Translations under genes and position numbers: made by a program
Notes under the pieces: generated by a model
What the model was told of the DNA's origin: nothing
The model's database searches: none
The model's input: the letters and a program-made list of their open reading frames with translations, nothing else
From: Hyphomicrobiales bacterium
GTDB lineage: Bacteria; Pseudomonadota; Alphaproteobacteria; Rhizobiales; Beijerinckiaceae
Length of the DNA stretch: 10,761 bases
Direction of reading: 5' to 3'
Assembly: GCA_028865375.1 (NCBI GenBank)
Contig: JAGWKJ010000057.1
Coordinates: 1 to 10,761 of the forward strand
Shown: in pieces, positions 5,797-10,761 of the stretch
Numbering within the stretch: position 1 is the stretch's first letter
Layout of the letters: the number at the start of each line of letters is the position of its first letter

Positions 5797-7686
5797 TCAA
5801 TGCCGGGGCATGCCGGCGGGGCGCGCCAGCCGCGCCTGGGCGGCGAGGCGGACGCCGGCGTTGGGCGCGCCGTAGCCGCGGTAGCCGTCGCGCTGCACGA
5901 GCTCGAAGAAGAACCCGTCGTCGAGCGCGACCGTGTAGGCCTGCAGGAACGCGCCGCCCGCGTCGCGGTCCCACATGATGTCGAGCGACTTCAGCTCGGC
6001 CACGTCGGCCTCCGAGAGATCGGCGCGCGCGGCGAGGTCGTCGTAGTAATTGGCCGGGATCGGCAGCAGCCGGCCGCCGGCCGCGCGGAACCGGCGCACG
6101 GTCGCGCGCAGGTCGTCGGCGGCCAGCGCCACGTGCTGCACGCCCGAGCCGAAGCTCTCCTCGAGGAAGCGCGACGACATCGTGCGCGCCGATTGCGAGG
6201 CGTTGACCACGAAGCGCGCGCCGCCGCGGCCGTCGTCGGGCACGCCGCTCTCCACCACCTGGCTCTGCACCACGCCGCCGGGATCGACCACCTCGGCGAG
6301 CGGCGGCGAGGACGAGCGGAACAGCGCGCGGTAGAACAGCACCCAGGTCAGCGTCTCTTCGTGGCGCATGGTCTGCGACACGTGGTCGACGCGCGTCAGC
6401 GTGGTCCCCGCCTTCTCGCCCGTGGGCTCGAAGTCGGTGTCGGCCCAGCGGCCGAGCGCGCTGGCGCGGTCGATGAAATAGACGAGGCCGCCGCCCGGCC
6501 CCCGCACCGCGGGAACGTCGAGCTCGCCCGGTCCCGTCGCGCCGCGGTGCGGCGTCTCCAGCAGCAGGCGCGCGCGCTCCAGCGTCGCCCGCGCGTCGGG
6601 CACGCGGAGCGCCAGCGCGCAGACCGAGGCGCCGTGCGTGACGTGGAAGGAATGCGCGAAGCCTTCCTTGTCGGCGTTGACGACGATCCGGACGCCCCCC
6701 GACGTCCACAGCGCGGCGTCCTTGGAGCGGTGGCGGCCGACGCGCGCGAAGCCGAGCGCGGCGAGGATTCCCTCGAGCGCGGCGCGGTCGGAATCGTCGA
6801 CGGCGAACTCCACGAACTCGACGTCCTCGGCGGGCGCGCGGGCGGGCATCAGCGCGGACGCCGGCGCACCGGAACGCCGGGCATGGTCGTCGAGCATCGA
6901 CAGCAGCGAGCGCCGACCGTCGAGCGCGACCGCGCGCGGCCCGTCGGCGCGGAAGCGGTCGTTGAAGATCTCCAGCGACAGCGCGCCCGCGTAGCCGGTG
7001 GCGCCCAGCGCGTCCATGAAGGCGTCGAGCGGCAGGTCGCCCTGGCCCGGCATGCACCGATAGTGCCGGCTCCAGTTCAGGTAATCCATGTCGAGTCTCG
7101 GCGCGTCGGCGACCTGCACCAGGAAGATCCGGTCGGCGGGGATCGCGCGCATCGAGCCGAGCTCGGTGCCGCGCGCCTGGATGTGGAACGTGTCGAGGAT
7201 GACGCCCACGTTGGCGCGGCCGGCGCGGCGCACGACTTCCCATGAATCGCGATAATCGTTGACGTGGCGGCCCCACGCGAGCGCCTCGTAACCGATGCGG
7301 ACGCCCCGCTTGGCGGCGCGGTCGCCGAGTTCGGCGAAGTCGGCCGCCAGCCGGTCGGCGCCGCCCTGGGCGTCGGGCGAGACGTTGCTGCACACCAGCA
7401 GCAGGTCGGCGCCCAGTTCGGTCATCAGGTCGAACTTGCGCTCGGCGCGGTCGAACGCCTTGGCGCGGCGCTCGCCCGTCATGCCCTCGAAGTCGCGGAA
7501 CGGCTGGAAGCACAGGATCTGCAGGCCGAGGTCGGCGCAGATCGCCTTCACCTCCGAGGGCGGCCCTGGATGCGCGATCAGGTCGGCCTCGAAGATCTCG
7601 ACCGCGCGGAAGCCGGCGGCGGCGACGGCGTCGAGCTTCTCGCGCAGGACGCCCGAGAGCGAGACGGTGGCGATCGCGGTCTTCAT
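5797..7686 (-). CDS. quiC: 3-Dehydroshikimate dehydratase with C-terminal HPPD-like domain
   Basis: A 629-aa two-domain protein resembling QuiC1 of Pseudomonas. The N-terminal xylose-isomerase-like TIM barrel (1-265) converts 3-dehydroshikimate to protocatechuate. Expected metal ligands are present: Glu134 (IGYEALAWG), Asp165 (VILDTFH), Gln191 (VQVAD) and Glu239 (LSLEIFND). The C-terminal half (about 288-610) is a vicinal-oxygen-chelate pair like 4-hydroxyphenylpyruvate dioxygenase. It keeps a plausible 2-His-1-Glu set: His435 (VDHVSQTM), His518 (VQHVAL) and Glu595 (FFFELVQR). The ATG at 7686 has AGGAGG with 7-nt spacing and overlaps the pcaB stop as ATGA, implying coupled translation. It links quinate/shikimate use to the protocatechuate enzymes encoded upstream. 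The task of the dioxygenase-like half is open; annotation pipelines may call the gene HPPD or sugar phosphate isomerase, which would mislead. Confidence 0.93.
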   Translation of the reverse strand: MKTAIATVSLSGVLREKLDAVAAAGFRAVEIFEADLIAHPGPPSEVKAICADLGLQILCFQPFRDFEGMTGERRAKAFDRAERKFDLMTELGADLLLVCSNVSPDAQGGADRLAADFAELGDRAAKRGVRIGYEALAWGRHVNDYRDSWEVVRRAGRANVGVILDTFHIQARGTELGSMRAIPADRIFLVQVADAPRLDMDYLNWSRHYRCMPGQGDLPLDAFMDALGATGYAGALSLEIFNDRFRADGPRAVALDGRRSLLSMLDDHARRSGAPASALMPARAPAEDVEFVEFAVDDSDRAALEGILAALGFARVGRHRSKDAALWTSGGVRIVVNADKEGFAHSFHVTHGASVCALALRVPDARATLERARLLLETPHRGATGPGELDVPAVRGPGGGLVYFIDRASALGRWADTDFEPTGEKAGTTLTRVDHVSQTMRHEETLTWVLFYRALFRSSSPPLAEVVDPGGVVQSQVVESGVPDDGRGGARFVVNASQSARTMSSRFLEESFGSGVQHVALAADDLRATVRRFRAAGGRLLPIPANYYDDLAARADLSEADVAELKSLDIMWDRDAGGAFLQAYTVALDDGFFFELVQRDGYRGYGAPNAGVRLAAQARLARPAGMPRH

Positions 7687-8753
7687 GCGGTTCCCTCCTT
7701 GGCCGCCGCGGCGGCGGCGTCAGGCCGCAGCGACAGCGACGACGCCAGCCGCGCCGCCAGCCGGCCCGACGCGGCCGCGGCCTCGCACAGCGGCGGCAGC
7801 GCCAGCCATTCGAGCGTCCAAGCGGCGCCGGAACGTTCGTTCTCGTGCACCATCGCCTGTCCGACCGCGCCGGCCAAGGCCGACGCCCAGCGCGCCAGCG
7901 CCACCAGCGTCTCGGCCTCGACCGGATTGACCTTGTGGGGCATCGACGACGAGCCGCCGCCGCGCGCGGGGCGCGCGACGCCGATCTCGTCCTGCGCCAT
8001 CAGCGCCACGTCCTGGCCGAACTTGCCCAGCGTGCCGCACACGAGCGCGAGCCAGCCGGCGAACTCGCCGACGCGGTCGCGGGCGTCCTGCCACGGCGGC
8101 GCGTCGCCGAGCCCCAGCAGGCGCGCGAATTCGGCGCGCACCGCGTCCCCGACCGCGCCGCCCTTCGCGGGCGCGCCGACCGGGCCGCCGAGTTGCACCA
8201 CGAAGGCGCGCGGCGCGATCTCCTCGAGCCGCGCCAGATGCAGCGCGAGCGGCCGGCGCCAGCCCGCGATGCGGTCGGCGGCGGTGAAGGGCAGCGCCCG
8301 GCGCATCCGGGTGTGCGCCATCAGCGGCGTCGCGCCGTCGCGGGCGGCCAGCGCGGCCAGCGCGTCGTCGACCGCGCGCAGCCGCGCGGCGACGATCTCC
8401 GCGACCTTGCGCAGGCGAAGCGTCAGCGCGGTGTCGACGATGTCCTGGCTCGTCGCGCCGACGTGGACGCGGCGGCCGCGCGAGGGGCCCAGAGACGCCT
8501 TGAGGTCCGCGACCAGCGCGGGGATCGGCACGCCGTCGCGCGCGAAGCCTTGCGCGATCCGAGCGGGGTCCGGTCGGAAGCCTTCGATGGCGCGCGCGAT
8601 CTCGTCCGCCTCGGCGACCGGCGCGGCGCCCGCCGCGCCCTGCGCGCGGACGAGCGCCGCCTCCGCCTCGACGCACGCGCGCAGCGCCGCCGCGTCGGAG
8701 AACAGCGCGGCGACGTCCTCGTCGCCGGCGAGCGCGCGCAGGGCGGCCTCCAC
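7683..8753 (-). CDS. pcaB: 3-Carboxy-cis,cis-muconate cycloisomerase
   Basis: Second step of protocatechuate catabolism: cyclisation of 3-carboxy-cis,cis-muconate to 4-carboxymuconolactone. The 356-aa protein belongs to the fumarase/aspartase superfamily. It shows HVGATSQDIVDTA (97-109), HTRMRRALPFTAADR (147-161) and the superfamily signature GGSSSMPHKVNP (266-277). Length fits the shorter alphaproteobacterial PcaB forms. The start is unusual: the pcaG stop TGA is in the same frame, and the next codons are GGC and GTG, so translation cannot begin further upstream. GTG at 8753 is the first available start and gives an N-terminus (ALAGDEDVAALFSD) matching the family. No clear Shine-Dalgarno precedes it, so coupling to pcaG translation is likely. 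The stop overlaps the quiC start as ATGA. Confidence 0.93.
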   Translation of the reverse strand: MEAALRALAGDEDVAALFSDAAALRACVEAEAALVRAQGAAGAAPVAEADEIARAIEGFRPDPARIAQGFARDGVPIPALVADLKASLGPSRGRRVHVGATSQDIVDTALTLRLRKVAEIVAARLRAVDDALAALAARDGATPLMAHTRMRRALPFTAADRIAGWRRPLALHLARLEEIAPRAFVVQLGGPVGAPAKGGAVGDAVRAEFARLLGLGDAPPWQDARDRVGEFAGWLALVCGTLGKFGQDVALMAQDEIGVARPARGGGSSSMPHKVNPVEAETLVALARWASALAGAVGQAMVHENERSGAAWTLEWLALPPLCEAAAASGRLAARLASSLSLRPDAAAAAAKEGTA

Positions 8754-8756
8754 GCC

Positions 8757-9383
8757 TCAGACGTCCAGGAACACGGTCTCGCCGTCGCCCTGCAGGCGCA
8801 CGTCGAAGCGGTAGAGCGGCCGGCCTTCGCCGCCTTCGCGGGTCGCCACCAGCGTCGCGGCGCGGCGCGGATCCTCGATCCGGGCCAGCAGCGGGTCGGT
8901 CGCGTGGGCGGCGGAATCCTCGGGGAAATAGACCCGCGTGTGCAGGCCGAGGTTGATGCCGCGCGCGACGATCCAGAGATCGGCGTGCGGCGCGCAGGCG
9001 CGGCCGTCGGCCATGTGGACGACGCCGGGCCGCACGGTCTCGAAGCGAAACTCGCCGTCGGGCGTGTCGGTGGCCGAGCGCGCGAAGCCGCTGAAATGCG
9101 GATCGCCCTTGCCGCGCGGGTCCGTGCCGCCGGGATACACGCCGTCGGAATCGGCCTGCCAGAGCTCGACCACCGCGTCGCGCACCGGCGCGCCGCCGCC
9201 GTCGATCAGCCGACCGACGACGCCGATGCGTTCGCCCTTGGCGCGCTTGTCGACGCCGCCGGTCCCGAGATCCTGGGGCCAGCAGCCGGCGATGCCCGAG
9301 AAATTCGGCATCAGGCCGATGTGGACGTAGGGGCCGGCGGTCTGCGAGGGCAGCTCGTGCAGGGTCTCGTCACGGGAGGCCAT
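8757..9383 (-). CDS. pcaG: Protocatechuate 3,4-dioxygenase alpha subunit
   Basis: A 208-aa alpha subunit of the Fe(III) intradiol dioxygenase that opens protocatechuate to 3-carboxy-cis,cis-muconate. Motifs: PSQTAGPYVHIGL (12-24), the conserved core GRLIDGGGAPVRDAVVELWQAD (57-78) typical of intradiol dioxygenases, PHFSGFAR (95-102), and ARGINLGLHTRVYFPED (140-156), which contains the arginine region that contributes to substrate binding. As in known alpha subunits, the tyrosine/histidine iron ligand set is absent and is supplied by PcaH. The ATG at 9383 shares one base with the pcaH stop (TGATG), and AAGGAGG lies 7 nt upstream inside the end of pcaH. PcaH and PcaG are therefore translated as a coupled pair, as expected for subunits of one complex. 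Confidence 0.96.
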   Translation of the reverse strand: MASRDETLHELPSQTAGPYVHIGLMPNFSGIAGCWPQDLGTGGVDKRAKGERIGVVGRLIDGGGAPVRDAVVELWQADSDGVYPGGTDPRGKGDPHFSGFARSATDTPDGEFRFETVRPGVVHMADGRACAPHADLWIVARGINLGLHTRVYFPEDSAAHATDPLLARIEDPRRAATLVATREGGEGRPLYRFDVRLQGDGETVFLDV

Positions 9384-10117
9384 CAGTTGCCCTCCTTCTT
9401 GTTCTCGAACGGCGTCGAGCGCCGTCCGCGCAGCACGATGTCGAAGCGATAGGCGAGCGCGTCCATGTGCAGGGCGCCCCTGAGGTCGAGCTTGGCGATC
9501 AGCGTCTCGATCGCCTCGCGGTCGGGGATGGTGGCCACGATCGGGCAGGCCCAGATCAGCGGATCGCCCTCGAAATACATCTGCGTGATCAGCCTCTGCG
9601 CGAAGCCGTGGCCGAACAGCGAGAAATGGATGTGCGCCGGCCGCCAGTCGTTCAGCCGGTTGGGCCAGGGATAGGGGCCGGGCTTCACCGTGCGGAACGA
9701 ATAGCGCCCCTCGTCGTCCGTGATGCAGCGGCCGCAGCCGCCGAAGTTGGGGTCGAGCGGCGCGACGTAGCCTTCGCGCTTGTGGCGATAGCGCCCCGCC
9801 GCGTTGGCCTGCCAGAACTCGATCAGGGCGCCGGGCACGGGCCGCGCGTCCTCGTCGAGCAGGCGGCCCGATACGACGATGCGCTGGCCGATCGGGTCGC
9901 CGCCGTGGTCGTAGTTCTTCAGCAGGTCGTCGTCGCGCGGGCCGAGGATCGAATGGCCGAACACCGGCGCCGTCAGGTCGCCGGCGGACTGGCCGAGCGA
10001 GATCGGCGCGAAGCGCGGCGAGCGCAGCGTCGAGGTGCGGTATTGCGGCGTCAGCGCGGGCGGATGCCGATCGCGGTCGCGGCGGTAGAAGGTGCCCTTG
10101 GTCGCGGTCCCGCTCAT
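9383..10117 (-). CDS. pcaH: Protocatechuate 3,4-dioxygenase beta subunit
   Basis: A 244-aa iron-bearing subunit of the PcaHG ring-cleavage dioxygenase. Expected Fe(III) ligands are Tyr110 (GRYRH), Tyr149 (PGPYPWPN), His162 and His164 (RPAHIHFS). Their spacing (39, 13, 2) equals that of the Pseudomonas putida ligands Tyr408, Tyr447, His460 and His462. The intradiol core GRLLDEDARPVPGALIEFWQAN (84-105) and the N-terminal HPPALTPQYRTSTLRSP region (18-34) are typical of beta subunits. The ATG at 10117 overlaps the pcaC stop as ATGA. An AGGAGG lies about 10 nt upstream within pcaC, a rather long but workable spacing. All four ligands are intact, so an active enzyme is expected. Confidence 0.97.
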   Translation of the reverse strand: MSGTATKGTFYRRDRDRHPPALTPQYRTSTLRSPRFAPISLGQSAGDLTAPVFGHSILGPRDDDLLKNYDHGGDPIGQRIVVSGRLLDEDARPVPGALIEFWQANAAGRYRHKREGYVAPLDPNFGGCGRCITDDEGRYSFRTVKPGPYPWPNRLNDWRPAHIHFSLFGHGFAQRLITQMYFEGDPLIWACPIVATIPDREAIETLIAKLDLRGALHMDALAYRFDIVLRGRRSTPFENKKEGN

Positions 10118-10506
10118 GTCGCGTCTTCCTCCTTGGCGCGTTCGGCGAAGGCGGCCTTCGCGATCCTGAACGCGGAATTGGCGGCCGGCACGCCGGCGTA
10201 GACGGCGACGTGGAGCAGCGCTTCCTTCACGTCCTGCGCGCTCGCGCCGGTGTTCTTCGTCGCGCGCACGTGCATCGCGACCTCCTCGTGGTGACCGAGC
10301 GCGGCGAGCAGCGCGATGGTCACGATCGAGCGCTCGCGCGCGGTCAGCCCCGGCCGCGACCATACGCCGCCCCAGGCGCCCTGCGTGATGAAGCGCTGGA
10401 AGTCCTCGTCGAACGCCGTCATGGCCGCGGTCGCGCGGTCGACGTGCGCGTCGCCCAGCACGGCGCGCCGCGTCTTCATGCCCCGCGCGAACAAGTCGTC
10501 AGCCAT
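10114..10506 (-). CDS. pcaC: 4-Carboxymuconolactone decarboxylase
   Basis: A 130-aa cytosolic decarboxylase of the CMD/AhpD-like fold, converting 4-carboxymuconolactone to beta-ketoadipate enol-lactone. Length matches free-standing PcaC (about 125-135 aa). Typical stretches: GAWGGVWSRPGLTARERSIV (43-62), LGHHEEVAMHVRATKNTG (70-87) and ALLHVAVYAGVPAANSAF (96-113). The AhpD CxxC pair is absent, separating it from peroxidase-like relatives. Its ATG at 10506 overlaps the end of pcaD by 8 nt. PcaC and PcaD are separate here rather than fused as the PcaL protein of some bacteria, but are evidently co-translated. Only a weak G-rich Shine-Dalgarno is visible. Confidence 0.95.
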   Translation of the reverse strand: MADDLFARGMKTRRAVLGDAHVDRATAAMTAFDEDFQRFITQGAWGGVWSRPGLTARERSIVTIALLAALGHHEEVAMHVRATKNTGASAQDVKEALLHVAVYAGVPAANSAFRIAKAAFAERAKEEDAT

Positions 10507-10761
10507 GGCGCGCCCCGGACAGATGCGCCTCGATCAGCGCGGCGACTTCCGCCGGCTTTTCGATGCAGGGGATGTGCGCGGCGCCCGGGATCGTCTCGGC
10601 GCGCGCGCCCTCGATCAACGCGGCCGTCTCGCGCGCGAGCGCCGGAGGCGTCGTGGCGTCGTGCTCGCCGGCGACGCAGAGAGTCGGCGCGCGGATCGCG
10701 CCCGCGCGGTCGCGCAGGTCGCTCTCGCGCAGCATCGCGCAGGTCGCGAGATAGCCGTCCC
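10499..10761 (-). CDS. pcaD: 3-Oxoadipate enol-lactonase, C-terminal part (runs off right edge)
   Basis: Visible are the last 86 residues of an alpha/beta-hydrolase that hydrolyses beta-ketoadipate enol-lactone to beta-ketoadipate. The frame stays open to the right edge (reading ...DGYLATCAMLRESDLRDRAG), so roughly two thirds, including the nucleophile Ser elbow, lie outside. Two triad members appear in context: the Asp of VAGEHDATTPP and the His of IPGAAHIPCIEKP, both matching the PcaD pattern. The methionine codon at 10735 is internal. It is the first visible gene of the leftward operon, and in many alphaproteobacteria the LysR-type regulator pcaQ lies upstream of pcaD. Other lactonases share the fold, so the name leans on the pcaC/H/G neighbours. 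Confidence 0.9.
   Translation of the reverse strand, partial: DGYLATCAMLRESDLRDRAGAIRAPTLCVAGEHDATTPPALARETAALIEGARAETIPGAAHIPCIEKPAEVAALIEAHLSGARHG

Noticed and set aside
5797..7686. Annotation of the quiC product simply as 4-hydroxyphenylpyruvate dioxygenase or sugar isomerase
   Set aside because: Both domains are present in one frame, the four dehydratase ligands match QuiC1, and the neighbours are protocatechuate genes.
5800..8814. Long rightward open frames antisense to quiC and pcaB (5800-7245, 7264-8814)
   Set aside because: They mirror well-supported enzymes, show low-complexity Arg/Ala composition and have no motifs.
10118..10363. Extended N-terminus of PcaH up to 10363
   Set aside because: It runs through pcaC in another frame and is Arg-rich; the MSGTATKGTFYRRD start at 10117 matches beta subunits and overlaps the pcaC stop as ATGA.
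1..10761. tRNA, rRNA, CRISPR, insertion sequence, prophage or defence genes
   Set aside because: No such motif, repeat array, terminal inverted repeat or composition break was seen. The window reads as chromosomal metabolic genes.

Overview
This is a very GC-rich window with tightly packed genes, SD-led starts and strong G/C third-position bias. The gene set fits an alphaproteobacterium: a DUF2125 membrane protein next to a cyclohexadienyl/prephenate dehydrogenase, plus a pcaDCHGB run with start/stop overlaps. I cannot name the genus; a Rhodospirillales, Acetobacteraceae or Rhizobiales soil or plant-associated organism would fit.

Left end (1-2391). The 3' part of a prephenate/arogenate dehydrogenase gene (tyrosine synthesis) runs rightward into the window. 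It meets a leftward two-gene unit: an unrecognised 144-aa protein followed by a DUF2125 protein. The convergent junction is a threefold 24-bp tandem repeat that contains the stop codons of both genes. The two-gene unit has a visible sigma70-type promoter (TTGACA-17-TATATG) with a perfect 7+1+7 palindrome at the predicted transcription start.

Centre and right (2392-10761). All genes here are leftward and are read in the order pcaD (partial), pcaC, pcaH, pcaG, pcaB, quiC, BKACE (DUF849), GH3 glycosidase. From pcaD to quiC every junction overlaps or is 3 nt apart. The BKACE gene follows after 17 nt and the GH3 gene after 85 nt. The promoter and regulator of this operon lie beyond the right edge.

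Pathway view. QuiC (3-dehydroshikimate dehydratase with a C-terminal HPPD-like domain) makes protocatechuate from quinate/shikimate-derived 3-dehydroshikimate. PcaHG opens the ring, PcaB cyclises the product, PcaC decarboxylates it, and PcaD hydrolyses the enol-lactone to beta-ketoadipate. The classical last steps (PcaIJ, PcaF) are absent from the window, and a beta-keto acid cleavage enzyme sits in their place. BKACE chemistry on beta-ketoadipate plus acetyl-CoA would give succinyl-CoA and acetoacetate in one step. The terminal GH3 beta-glycosidase has no signal peptide. It may release aromatic or quinate-type aglycones from imported glycosides at the head of the pathway. The most interesting hypothesis here is that this is one self-contained route from glycoside to central metabolism. 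No RNA genes, IS elements or CRISPR arrays were seen, and no stretch longer than 300 bases lacks a gene.
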